From the NCBI GenBank assembly GCA_018382295.1, contig JAGZQF010000006.1:1-58798 (forward strand): a stretch of DNA of 58,798 nt, given 5' to 3'. Under the pieces are notes generated by a model. The model ran no database searches. It was given only the letters and a program-made list of their open reading frames with translations, and had not been told where the DNA came from. Within the stretch, counting starts at the first letter, position 1; each line of letters opens with the position of its first letter. Below, piece after piece: positions 26,873 to 34,855 of the stretch. This stretch comes from Collinsella sp. GTDB lineage: Bacteria > Actinomycetota > Coriobacteriia > Coriobacteriales > Coriobacteriaceae. Made by a program: the position numbers and the translations under genes.

Positions 26873-27877
26873 TTGCAAATACGGCAGGCAGCGACCGACA
26901 TAACCGAGCTCTACGCACCGCAGTTTGAGCAGTTTGGCCTGGAGCTTTCCGGCAAGGGCGCTGTCTTTACCGGCGAGGTGGCAAACGATCGGGCGCACGG
27001 CCGCGCATGGATCATGCCCCTCTCCCCCGCCTGCATTGTCATGGAGCATTTCATCACCCCGACGCACGATATGTACCTGGCCGAATACACACCCGAGCCA
27101 TACGCCTGCGTGAGCGAAGTCAGCGCGCCCACACTTACATGCATGCCCGCGGCTGGCATAACGCCCGCGAACCTTAAACCATTGCATGGACCGTGGCCAA
27201 ACAATGCCGTTTGCAGCTTTATCCAAGATAGTTGCGGCGAGGAATTAAGCCCGCTGTTTGCGGGGGAGCTCTATCACTCGCGCTCGGTGCTCTTTTTGCC
27301 TGGATATTTTGACGAACTGGAGCACCGCTATCCCACCGAGTTCGCGGGAATCTTTGAGGCGTTTGCCGAGCCATGGCACGAGGAGGCGACGTCTGCCATC
27401 TGCCACACGCTGCGCCGGATTAACGAGGACCGCGCCCGCACCGTAGGCGGACACGTCTATATGCAGGGCATCGTGGAGACCATGGTCGCGGAGCTCGCCT
27501 GTTCGCGCGCGGCCCAAAAGCAGGCGCGGCAGGCGGCAGGCACACGCGTCAGCATGACCATTGCCGAAGAAGCAACGGCAATGATTGAGCGCGCGCTCGA
27601 CAAAGGCAGACGTGTGGGTATCAACGAGGTGGCCGAGAGGCTCTACACAAGCCGCTCCAAACTATGCGCCACCTTTAAGGCCCAAACCGGCGAGTCCCTG
27701 GGCACCTACATACGAAGGCGCCGCATGGAGCGAGCACAGGACCTTTTGGCCGATAGCGCGCTCACAATAGCGCAGGTGGCAGAGCGCCTAGGCTACCCTC
27801 AGCAAGCCGCCTTCGCCCAAGCGTTCAAACAATACACCGGCATGACACCCACGGCTTGGCGAAGCAAGCACCGCTAA
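26873..27877 (+). CDS. AraC-family transcriptional regulator
   Basis: The 334-residue protein carries the double helix-turn-helix domain at its C-terminus (about 235-330), with VGINEVAERLYTSRSKLCATFK and TIAQVAERLGYPQQAAFAQAFKQYTGMTPTAWR. The N-terminal ~200 residues would sense a ligand. The frame opens with TTG at 26873 after AAGGAAGGGG; no in-frame ATG fits as well. It is divergent from the ABC pair and probably controls it, as YbtA or PchR-type regulators do. Confidence 0.88.
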   Translation: MQIRQAATDITELYAPQFEQFGLELSGKGAVFTGEVANDRAHGRAWIMPLSPACIVMEHFITPTHDMYLAEYTPEPYACVSEVSAPTLTCMPAAGITPANLKPLHGPWPNNAVCSFIQDSCGEELSPLFAGELYHSRSVLFLPGYFDELEHRYPTEFAGIFEAFAEPWHEEATSAICHTLRRINEDRARTVGGHVYMQGIVETMVAELACSRAAQKQARQAAGTRVSMTIAEEATAMIERALDKGRRVGINEVAERLYTSRSKLCATFKAQTGESLGTYIRRRRMERAQDLLADSALTIAQVAERLGYPQQAAFAQAFKQYTGMTPTAWRSKHR

Positions 27878-27942
27878 GGTCCAAGCTCCTTGGCCGTTAC
27901 GGAGCGATTTAATTAGCCGCCGCCCATCAGCTCGCCCAGGAT

Positions 27943-29307
27943 CTAAACGTCAAGATGTGCACAATCAAGCGCCTTTTTGATAAGAGGGGCAGATCGATCA
28001 GCCAAATACAACGGAATGTTGAGCACCCCGTCGTCGAGCTTTAGGTTCTTAAGTGAGTAGCGGACCCTCAGTGAAGTCGTCTCCGCATGCTTGTCGGCAT
28101 AGTACTTAAGACTCTTGGAATGAACCACCTCTCCCGATTTGACCTCGACGGGCACGATTTCGTTCCCGACTTGAATCAAAAAATCGACTTCGTGCTTCGG
28201 CTTCTCGTTTGTCCAATAACGCGGAGCAGCATCTAACTGTGAAAGTAATGCCTGAAGCACATAATTCTCGGCGAACGAACCTTTGAACTCCGAAAACAGC
28301 GCATCCGAGATGGCAAAAGCGGACGCATCCAGTCTTGCCATGCGGCGCAGCAAACCGACATCAAGACAGTAGACTTTAAATGCCTTGAGGTCATCGTATG
28401 CAGAGAGCGGCACGCCACCGGCAGCATTAAGGCGAACCGCCATGATGAGCCCAGCATCGGCAAGCCATTCCAGAGCATCCTCGTATTCTCGAGCACGAGC
28501 CCCCTCGCGCACCGCACCCCAAACGAACTTTTTATTCTCGCGCGCCAACTGAGTTGGAATCGAGTTCCATATTTGCGAAAGCTTGGCGAACTGCGCACGG
28601 CCACCATGCTTGGCAAAATCGCGCTCGTAGGAATCCAAGAGATCGGACAACACCTTATCGACCTGAACGATATCGCCCGTCTCCACCCACCGACCAAGAG
28701 CCTCTGGCATGCCGCCACATGCAAAATAACGACGAAGATGCTCGACGAGACGGATATGGAAGAAATCGGGCACTGTCTCGATCTGATCCAGGCCGCCAAG
28801 GTATTCGTCGTAGTTTGCAGCGCCCTCGGCTTTCAGAAACTCGGAAAAGCTCATAGGGTGCATCTCCATGAACTCGACCTTTCCCACCGGAAAAGCGCTG
28901 GTCTCACGGGACAAGCGAACGCCCAACAAAGACCCTGCGCATGCGACGTGATACTCGGGGGCCTCGTCACAGAAGTATTTAAGGGCGCCGACTGCAGAAG
29001 GACAATCCTGGATCTCATCAATAATAAGCAGCGTCTCGCCGGGATCGATAGGCTGTCCAAGTGCCAGGGAAAGGTTTGAGATGATCCGCCGAGGATCGCG
29101 CGTACCTTCGAAAAACTGAGCGTACTCGCTCTGTACCCCAGGTGACGGTTCCTCGAGCGTCAGATACACAAAATTGCGGTACGAGGTTCGACCGAACTCC
29201 TTAAGCGCCCACGTCTTTCCAACCTGGCGCGCCCCCTTAAGGATAAGCGGCTTACGATATTCCGACGCTTTCCAAGCGTTAAGCTTGGCAATGATATCTC
29301 GCTGCAT
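27943..29307 (-). CDS. AAA-type ATPase with DUF4143 domain
   Basis: The 454-residue protein has Walker A GARQVGKTWAL near residues 24-34 and Walker B LLIIDEIQDCPSA near 95, then a C-terminal DUF4143 region with a PD-(D/E)XK-like core (HEVDFLIQVGNEIVPVEVKSG). The family is widespread and its role uncertain. GGGAGG precedes the ATG. A complex palindrome lies just upstream (29327-29401). Confidence 0.85.
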   Translation of the reverse strand: MQRDIIAKLNAWKASEYRKPLILKGARQVGKTWALKEFGRTSYRNFVYLTLEEPSPGVQSEYAQFFEGTRDPRRIISNLSLALGQPIDPGETLLIIDEIQDCPSAVGALKYFCDEAPEYHVACAGSLLGVRLSRETSAFPVGKVEFMEMHPMSFSEFLKAEGAANYDEYLGGLDQIETVPDFFHIRLVEHLRRYFACGGMPEALGRWVETGDIVQVDKVLSDLLDSYERDFAKHGGRAQFAKLSQIWNSIPTQLARENKKFVWGAVREGARAREYEDALEWLADAGLIMAVRLNAAGGVPLSAYDDLKAFKVYCLDVGLLRRMARLDASAFAISDALFSEFKGSFAENYVLQALLSQLDAAPRYWTNEKPKHEVDFLIQVGNEIVPVEVKSGEVVHSKSLKYYADKHAETTSLRVRYSLKNLKLDDGVLNIPLYLADRSAPLIKKALDCAHLDV

Positions 29308-29326
29308 GACCGAACCTCCCGCAAAG

Positions 29327-29401
29327 AAACTTCCGTAAACGTGATATTTCCCACATTTTACCCTAGGTAAAACGTGACATTTATCACATTTACGGAAGTT
29401 T
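29327..29401 (-). promoter_or_regulatory. Nested inverted repeat upstream of the DUF4143 ATPase
   Basis: Outer arms of 20 bp (29327-29346 and 29382-29401, one mismatch; AAACTTCCGTAAA...) enclose a perfect inner repeat TTTTACC-CTA-GGTAAAA (29356-29372). Direct repeats of the form CGTGA-ATTT-ACATTT overlay it. It lies 20 nt upstream of the start and is much more AT-rich than its surroundings, so it looks like an operator. Confidence 0.7.
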
Positions 29402-29437
29402 TAAGCTCATTTCGCCACACTTTCATCACATTCAAAA

Positions 29438-29464
29438 GACGGAGGCGCTACTTGCGCCTCCGTC
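29438..29464 (-). terminator. Terminator of gatCAB
   Basis: GACGGAGGCGC and GCGCCTCCGTC pair perfectly around TACTT, and the minus strand continues with a short T-run (TCTTTT). It lies beyond element copy B. Confidence 0.75.
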
Positions 29465-29510
29465 ACCATCTTTCTATCAGCCCGCCTGACCCGAACGGCC
29501 GAGTCGTCAC

Positions 29511-29653
29511 GGAACCCGGGAGCCCCGGCAGGGCGGGTGCTTCCTCAAAATGAGTTCCGCACGCAAAGAAGGCCACTTAATGTGGCCTTCGTCTTGCGCA
29601 GGACTGTTCGAAATTTTGAGGAAGCACCCGCCCTGCCGGGGCTCCCGGGTTCC
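29511..29653 (+). repeat. Nested palindromic element, copy B
   Basis: Outer arms of 41 bp (29511-29551 and 29613-29653) are perfect inverted copies. Inside lie GAGTTCCGCACG, an inner 9-bp stem GAAGGCCAC/GTGGCCTTC around loop TTAAT, and CAGGACTGTTCGA. The core matches copy A read in reverse (9122-9255). Inner stem and most of the outer arms differ between copies but remain fully paired. It sits 3 nt beyond the gatB stop. Confidence 0.88.
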
Positions 29654-29656
29654 CGC

Positions 29657-31333
29657 TTACGAGAGCGACGTTCTCAGCAACTCGTTGAAGAGCTTCGGGT
29701 TGCCCTTGCCGCGGCTCGCCTTCATGCACTGGCCCACCAAAAAGCCGATGACCTTCTGGTTGCCGTCACGATACTGCTGTGCCTGATCGGCACAGTTAGC
29801 CAGCACCTCGTCCACGATCGGCTGCAGCGCGCCGGCATCGCTCACCTGGCGCATGCCACGCTCGTCGACGATCTTGTTGGGGTCGTCGCCGGTCTGGGCC
29901 ATGGCCTCAAAGACCTCGTGCGCCTGGTTGGAGCTGATGGCATCGGTCGCCAGCAGCTTGGCCAGCGCTGCCACCTGAGCCGGCGCGATGCCGGACTCGG
30001 CCAGCGAGACGCCCGCACCCTTAAGGTAGGCAATCATCTCGTTCACCAGCAGATTTGCAACCGTCTGGGCCTCCTTGCCAGCCATACCGGCAGCGGCAGC
30101 CTCAAAGAACTCAGCGAACTCGGGGTCGCCGGCGATCTGCTCGGCGTCGGCCGTCTTAATGCCAAAGTCGGCCTCAAAACGGGCGCGCTTGGCATCGGGC
30201 AGCTCGGGGATCTCGCCTCGGCAGCGGTCGATAAACTCGTCGTCCAGATCGAACGGCGCCAGGTCGGGATCAGGGAACAGGCGATAGTCGTCGGCCGTCT
30301 CCTTCACACGCATGACCACGGTGCGCTTGCGGCTGGGCTCCCAGTGGCGGGTCTCCTGATAGATGATGCCGCCCTCCTCGAGCACCTCGGCCTGGCGGCA
30401 GATCTCGTAGGCAAGGCCGTCATGCAGGCTCTTAAACGAGTTGAGGTTCTTGAGCTCGGTCTTAGTGCCCAGCTTGGTCTCGCCGCGGCGGCGCAGCGAC
30501 ACGTTGCCGTCGCAGCGCATGGAACCCTTCTCCATGGAGCAGTCCGAGATGCCCAGCGTCACAAAGATGCGACGGAGCTTTTCCATAAACAGGCGCGCTT
30601 CCTCGGGCGTGCGCAGATCGGGCTCAGTCACGAGCTCAATCAAAGGCGTGCCGCAGCGGTTGTAGTCGACGAGCGACTCGGCCGCGGCGGTAATGCGGCC
30701 CTCGGCGCCGCCCACGTGGACCATCTTGGCGGCGTCCTCCTCCATGTGGATGCGCAGAATGCGGATGGGCACCGTGTAGGAACCGTCCTCGCGACGCTCG
30801 GGCATCTGCAGGTTGGACGCGTCGTAGCTGGCCAGGTGACCGGCGCGCTGGTTACCCTCGCGCATGGTAGAGGACATTGACGTGGACAGACCCTCGGCGT
30901 TGGCCGAAGCGCTCGCCAGGCTCTGGGCCTCGGCCTCACCAAACGCGCAGTCGGGGCGTTCGGCGGCACCGCGACCAGTCACGTCCAGATCCAGGTGACC
31001 GTACATGGCAAAGGCGACCGGACCCTGCGTGGTCTGGAAGTTCTTGGCCATATCGGGATAGAAGTAGTGCTTGCGGTAGAACATCGAGTGGCGCTGGATC
31101 TCGCAGTTGGTGGCCAGACCCGCCTTGACGATGCTCTCGATGGCGCGCTTGTTGGGCACCGGCAGGGCGCCGGGCAGGCCCAGGCACACCGGGCACACGT
31201 TGGCGTTGGGCTCGTCATCGTGGCTGAGCTTGCAGTTGCAGAACATCTTGGTATCGAGTGCGGTGAGCTCGGTATGGATCTCCAGGCCGATCACGGCCTC
31301 CCAATCCTGCAGGACCTCGGAAAGCTCCTTCAT
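29657..31333 (-). CDS. gatB: Aspartyl/glutamyl-tRNA amidotransferase subunit B
   Basis: GatB activates mischarged Glu-tRNA-Gln or Asp-tRNA-Asn for amidation. The N-terminus reads VIGLEIHTEL and CPVCLGLPGALPVPN; the tail is the helical YqeY-like domain that grips tRNA. At 558 residues it is longer than the usual ~475-500 because of an extra segment (about residues 120-187, Ser/Ala-rich) before the conserved RIHMEEDA. Start overlaps the gatA stop by one base. Confidence 0.95.
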   Translation of the reverse strand: MKELSEVLQDWEAVIGLEIHTELTALDTKMFCNCKLSHDDEPNANVCPVCLGLPGALPVPNKRAIESIVKAGLATNCEIQRHSMFYRKHYFYPDMAKNFQTTQGPVAFAMYGHLDLDVTGRGAAERPDCAFGEAEAQSLASASANAEGLSTSMSSTMREGNQRAGHLASYDASNLQMPERREDGSYTVPIRILRIHMEEDAAKMVHVGGAEGRITAAAESLVDYNRCGTPLIELVTEPDLRTPEEARLFMEKLRRIFVTLGISDCSMEKGSMRCDGNVSLRRRGETKLGTKTELKNLNSFKSLHDGLAYEICRQAEVLEEGGIIYQETRHWEPSRKRTVVMRVKETADDYRLFPDPDLAPFDLDDEFIDRCRGEIPELPDAKRARFEADFGIKTADAEQIAGDPEFAEFFEAAAAGMAGKEAQTVANLLVNEMIAYLKGAGVSLAESGIAPAQVAALAKLLATDAISSNQAHEVFEAMAQTGDDPNKIVDERGMRQVSDAGALQPIVDEVLANCADQAQQYRDGNQKVIGFLVGQCMKASRGKGNPKLFNELLRTSLS

Positions 31334-32847
31334 TACAGCTCGCCCCCCTTCCCGGCAAAATCGGGCGCGACGGAAAGCACGGGCGCACCCGTGGCGGCAT
31401 CGGCAAAGCCGCGCTCCAGGGCGCGGGCAAACGTGAGCAGCTGACGGTCCTTAAAGGCCGGACCAACCAGCTGGGCAGAAACGGGCAGCTGAGTATCCTC
31501 GCCCAGGCCCAGCGGCACCGAAATACCGCCGTTGCCGCAAATGTTGAGCGAGATGGTGTACAAGTCGGAGAGGTACATCTGCGTGGGGTCGCTAATCTCG
31601 CCAAACTTAAAGGCCGTGCGCGGCGAGGCGGGCATGAGGATGGTGTCCACCTTGGCATACGCGGCGTCGTAGTCCTGCGTGATGAGCGTGCGGGCCTTTT
31701 GCGCAGCGTAGTAGTACTTGTCGTACACGCCCGAGCTCAGCAGATAGGCGCCGAGCATCTGACGGCGCTTGGCCTCGGCGCCAAAGCCGTGGGCGCGCGA
31801 AAGCGAGCTCTGGTCGGACAGGTTGGCGCAGCCCTCCTTCTGATAACCGTAGCGAATGCCGTCGAAGCGGGCCAGGTTGGAGAACGCCTCGGCCGGGCCG
31901 ATGACGTAGTAGGCGGCGATGGCGGCGTCCAGGTGCGGCAGGTCGACCTCGACCAGCTCGGCGCCCTGGTTCTGCAGCTCCTGGGCGGCGCGCTGAACAG
32001 CGGCCTTGACCTCGGGCGTCAGGCCCTCGGCCTCCATAAACGCGGGGATGATGCCCACGCGCTTGCCCTCGATGCTGTCGTTGAGGTGCTCGGTAAAGTC
32101 GACGGCGCAATCCTGGCTGGTGCAGTCGTACGGATCGCGGCCCGCGCCGGTAAGCGCGTTCATGGCCAGCGCGACATCCTCGACCGTACGGCCAAAGGGG
32201 CCCACCTGGTCGAGCGACGAGCCAAAGGCGACCACGCCGTAACGGCTCACGGCGCCATACGTGGGCTTAAAGCCCACCACGCCGCACAGCGACGCCGGCT
32301 GGCGAATGGAGCCGCCGGTGTCCGAGCCCAGCGAGAGCGCGACCTCGCCTGCGGCGACGGCTGCAGCGGAGCCGCCCGAAGAGCCGCCGGGCACGCGCTC
32401 GGTATCCCAGGGATTGTTGGTGCGGTGGAACGCCGAGCTCTCGGTGGAGCTGCCAAAGGCAAACTCGTCCATGTTGGCCTTGCCCATGGGCAGGCAGCCG
32501 GCATCGAGCATGCGCTGGACGCAGGTGGCGGTGTAGACGCTCTGGTAGTTCTCGAGCATGCGGGAAGCGCAGGTGGTGCGCGTGCCCACGAGGTTCATGT
32601 TGTCCTTAATGGCCAGCGGCACGCCCGCGAGCGGGGGCAGCGGCTTGCCTGCGGCACGGTCGGCATCCACGCGCGCAGCGGCCTCGAGCGCAAGCTCGGG
32701 CGCCACCTGCAGGAATGCCTGGACCCCGCCCTCGCGCGCCTCGATGGCGGCAAGAGAGGCTTGGGCCACCTCGGTAGCGGTAAAGTCGCCAGCGGCAACG
32801 CCTGCGGCGAGCTGGGCGGCGGTAAGGGAATCGAAGCTCTGCGCCAT
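31333..32847 (-). CDS. gatA: Aspartyl/glutamyl-tRNA amidotransferase subunit A
   Basis: The amidase subunit releases ammonia from glutamine. The Ser-cisSer-Lys triad is visible: Lys in GVPLAIKDNM near 80, GGSSGGSAAAVAAG near 155 and GSDTGGSIRQPAS near 178. Length 504 is slightly above normal. It overlaps gatC and gatB by one base each (TAATG), so the three subunits are translationally coupled. Confidence 0.97.
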   Translation of the reverse strand: MAQSFDSLTAAQLAAGVAAGDFTATEVAQASLAAIEAREGGVQAFLQVAPELALEAAARVDADRAAGKPLPPLAGVPLAIKDNMNLVGTRTTCASRMLENYQSVYTATCVQRMLDAGCLPMGKANMDEFAFGSSTESSAFHRTNNPWDTERVPGGSSGGSAAAVAAGEVALSLGSDTGGSIRQPASLCGVVGFKPTYGAVSRYGVVAFGSSLDQVGPFGRTVEDVALAMNALTGAGRDPYDCTSQDCAVDFTEHLNDSIEGKRVGIIPAFMEAEGLTPEVKAAVQRAAQELQNQGAELVEVDLPHLDAAIAAYYVIGPAEAFSNLARFDGIRYGYQKEGCANLSDQSSLSRAHGFGAEAKRRQMLGAYLLSSGVYDKYYYAAQKARTLITQDYDAAYAKVDTILMPASPRTAFKFGEISDPTQMYLSDLYTISLNICGNGGISVPLGLGEDTQLPVSAQLVGPAFKDRQLLTFARALERGFADAATGAPVLSVAPDFAGKGGEL

Positions 32848-33158
32848 TACTCGCTCTCCCCCTCTCCCAAAATGGACGGCACGCGGAAGTAGCGGTCGCG
32901 CGCGCTGCCGGCGTTTTCGAGCGCAACGTCGAGCGGCAGGTCGCGCTCGGGCTCGCGCAGGTCATCGCCCATCACGTTGGACAGGCTTCCGATGGGATGG
33001 AACGTGGGCTCCACGTCGGGCAAGTCATATTGCAAGACGGGCTCGAGCATCTGGACGGCGTCGTTCAGGTAGGACGTCATCTGGGTGAGCTCGTCATCGG
33101 TCAGTGCGATCTTTGCGTACTCGGCGATGCCGCGCACGTCTTTCTCGCTGAGTGCCAT
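32847..33158 (-). CDS. gatC: Aspartyl/glutamyl-tRNA amidotransferase subunit C
   Basis: The 103-residue protein has the GatC pattern: helical N-terminus (SEKDVRGIAEYAKIALTDDE), the central YDLPDVEPTFHPIG and the C-terminal RDRYFRVPSIL. I start at 33158 because AAGGGAG lies 6-7 nt upstream; an ATG 18 bases earlier overlaps that site. It is first in gatCAB. Confidence 0.95.
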   Translation of the reverse strand: MALSEKDVRGIAEYAKIALTDDELTQMTSYLNDAVQMLEPVLQYDLPDVEPTFHPIGSLSNVMGDDLREPERDLPLDVALENAGSARDRYFRVPSILGEGESE

Positions 33159-33293
33159 AGGCGCTCCCTTCCGCATAACAGTTAAACCGCTCTAGTATAC
33201 AAGGCAACGCCGGCTTGGAGCAGGCGCTTTACCCAAATGCAGCGAAAACGTAACGAGGGCGGCGGTTGGTAAGCGGCGGGCTGGCGGTTCTGC

Positions 33294-33376
33294 AGCGAAA
33301 CCGCACCGTCCATAGCGAAAACCGTCTCGCCCGCAGCGAAGACCGTCCCGCCCGCAACGAAAACCGTCGCGTCCAC
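33294..33376. repeat. Tandem ~21-bp repeats, four units
   Basis: Units beginning AGCGAA run at 33294 (20 nt), 33314, 33335 and 33356 (21 nt each), differing at a few sites. Read on the minus strand they encode seven-residue repeats (FVAGGTV, FAAGETV), but that frame runs into the REP palindrome, so I do not call a gene. They lie between gatC and the sortase 3' end. Confidence 0.6.
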
Positions 33377-33380
33377 AGCA

Positions 33381-33445
33381 AAAGCATCACAACATTCGAC
33401 GCTTTTCACCAAAATCGAGATTTTCATCGAATGTTGTGATGCTTT
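33381..33445 (-). repeat. REP family 1 (CAACATTCGA palindrome), copy 1
   Basis: Perfect 19-bp arms (33381-33399, 33427-33445) enclose a 27-nt loop starting CGCTTTTC. Arm tips read GCATC/GATGC here versus CCATC/GATGG in the three other copies, a compensated change. It lies about 60 nt 3' of the sortase stop. Confidence 0.85.
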
Positions 33446-33458
33446 GGAAGCCCCGACC

Positions 33459-33487
33459 ACCACAAAGGTGCCTGTCCCCTTTGTGGT
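33459..33487 (-). repeat. REP family 2 (CCACAAAGG palindrome), copy 1
   Basis: ACCACAAAGG and CCTTTGTGGT enclose TGCCTGTCC. It lies 17 nt 3' of the sortase stop, next to family 1 copy 1. Confidence 0.8.
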
Positions 33488-33503
33488 CGTTCTGGAGAAT
33501 GTC

Positions 33504-34442
33504 TTATGCCGAGGCCTTGGCCTTGCGGCGCTTGCGGACCGCGTGGATCACGATGTCCAGCAGCAACAGCACAATGGCTACGACCACGATGAGCACGGCA
33601 AACTCGCGCTTGCCCCAGTGGCGGCCAGCCAGCGACTTTTGCTTGTCGACGTCCTTCTTTTTGTACTTGGTACGCACGCAATGCACCAGCAGGCGATGGT
33701 CGTTCACGCCATAGGGCGTGCAGGTGACAAGCGTCACCTTGTCGGCGCCGGGCTCGATGGTCAGCGACTCCATCTCCTCGGGCAGCACCACCTCGGAGTC
33801 CACCATCTTGTAGGCGAGCGTCTTGTTCATGGTGTGCAGCAGCACCAGGTCGCCGGGCTTCAGCGAGTGAATGTCGTCGAACATGCTCAGGTTGCGCATG
33901 CCCGAGTGCGCGGTGAGCACGCAATGCGTCGAGGTGCCGCCCACCGGCAGGCTCGTGCCCTCCAGGTGGCCGACGCCTGCCATAAGGACTTCTTCGCTCG
34001 TGCCGTGGTAGATGGGCATGCTCACGTCGATGGAGGGAATCTCGACCCAGCTCATCATGGGGTCGCGGTCAAAAATGAGCTGCTGGGCGTAGGGCTCGAT
34101 CTGGTCGGCGGGGAGCTCGGTGGCCTCGCCCGCCAGCTGCTCGTTAAAGGAGCGCGCCTGGAGCAGGATGCGCTCGCGCTCCTCGGCAGATAGCGCGTCC
34201 ACGGTGCTGGACACGGTGCTGATCTGGTTGAACACGCCCGAGGCCTCGAGCCGGTCCAAGATCCACGGCCAGGTCATAAGGCCCACGCCAATAAGAATGA
34301 TGACGATGGTGATGAGACGGTCGGCCCAGCGCGGCAGTCGCTTGCGGCGGCGCTTGGGTTTTGGTTGAGGTTTGGGCTGGGGGCTTGAGCCGCCGTTGGC
34401 CGCGGCGTTATTGCTCTTCATATGTTTGGCGCCCTGCACCAT
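33504..34442 (-). CDS. Class C sortase (pilus polymerase)
   Basis: The 312-residue membrane transpeptidase has a Pro/Lys-rich cytoplasmic N-terminus, a transmembrane segment near 45-62, a lid motif DRDPM near 125, the catalytic His in LTAHSGM, the catalytic Cys in TLVTCTPYG with Arg in NDHRLLVHC, and a C-terminal membrane helix plus basic tail, all features of class C sortases. It should polymerise the two pilins encoded upstream. GAGGAG precedes the ATG. A terminator and a candidate toxin module separate it from the pilins, so it may have its own promoter. Confidence 0.9.
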   Translation of the reverse strand: MVQGAKHMKSNNAAANGGSSPQPKPQPKPKRRRKRLPRWADRLITIVIILIGVGLMTWPWILDRLEASGVFNQISTVSSTVDALSAEERERILLQARSFNEQLAGEATELPADQIEPYAQQLIFDRDPMMSWVEIPSIDVSMPIYHGTSEEVLMAGVGHLEGTSLPVGGTSTHCVLTAHSGMRNLSMFDDIHSLKPGDLVLLHTMNKTLAYKMVDSEVVLPEEMESLTIEPGADKVTLVTCTPYGVNDHRLLVHCVRTKYKKKDVDKQKSLAGRHWGKREFAVLIVVVAIVLLLLDIVIHAVRKRRKAKASA

Positions 34443-34573
34443 CGCCAGTCACTCCTCTACAACTCAAGTTGTCTAAACAAATAATAGCCGATTAGCGAGC
34501 TTCCGCGCCGGACAACGCAGCTAGACAGCATTGCGCGGCGCGAGCATAGGCCAGCATTTGAGTTTTCAAAATG

Positions 34574-34605
34574 TCCCGAATCGGCGGGGCGATTCGGGAT
34601 ACAAT
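34574..34605 (+). promoter_or_regulatory. Promoter with palindrome for the candidate antitoxin RNA
   Basis: TCCCGAATCG and CGATTCGGGA form a perfect 10-bp inverted repeat (34574-34599) directly followed by a TACAAT -10 at 34600. The palindrome covers the -35 position, as an operator would. No coding frame follows on this strand. Confidence 0.45.
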
Positions 34606-34611
34606 AACCAC

Positions 34612-34705
34612 AGGAAACGACGCACCCCGCGTAAGTACTTAGGAGCGCGGGCGACCAGTTTCCGACGTTGTTAAATGCCCGGGCCTCTAACCCCGGGCAT
34701 TCTTA
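34612..34705 (+). ncRNA. Candidate antisense (antitoxin) RNA
   Basis: From the TACAAT promoter a ~95-nt transcript would end at the hairpin AATGCCCGGG/CCCGGGCATT (34674-34701) plus TCTTATT. It converges on the 3' end of the small peptide gene at 34703-34855, so the two transcripts share the terminator hairpin. That arrangement is typical of Gram-positive type I modules such as txpA/RatA. Inferred only from sequence. Confidence 0.4.
34674..34701. terminator. Bidirectional terminator shared by candidate toxin and antitoxin RNA
   Basis: A perfect 10-bp stem with an 8-nt loop has T-rich flank on the plus side and TTTAACAACG on the minus side. It starts two bases beyond the peptide stop codon. 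Confidence 0.7.
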
Positions 34706-34855
34706 TTTGCGCTTGTTGCGGCGCAAATGCCTTCTACCGTCCGCACCGCGCGTGCGCCTACGGACCTTAAACCGAACCTCATACGAGTCAAGAAACGCGA
34801 TGACGAACGTGCCCACCGCCGCGAGGGCGGCGAGCACGTTAAGGAATTTCAGCAT
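34703..34855 (-). CDS. 50-aa membrane peptide, candidate type I toxin
   Basis: The peptide has an N-terminal hydrophobic helix (MLKFLNVLAALAAVGTFVIA) and a strongly basic tail rich in Arg and Lys ending RRNKRK. A strong CGGAGG lies 7 nt before the ATG. Size, single helix, basic tail and the convergent RNA fit type I toxins that insert in the membrane. An alternative is a small structural or regulatory peptide of the pilus locus. No homologue was identified by name. Confidence 0.55.
   Translation of the reverse strand: MLKFLNVLAALAAVGTFVIAFLDSYEVRFKVRRRTRGADGRRHLRRNKRK

Noticed and set aside
33182..33463. 93-codon minus-strand frame through the 21-bp repeats
   Set aside because: It runs through a REP palindrome at one end, lacks a ribosome site and owes its length to the repeats.
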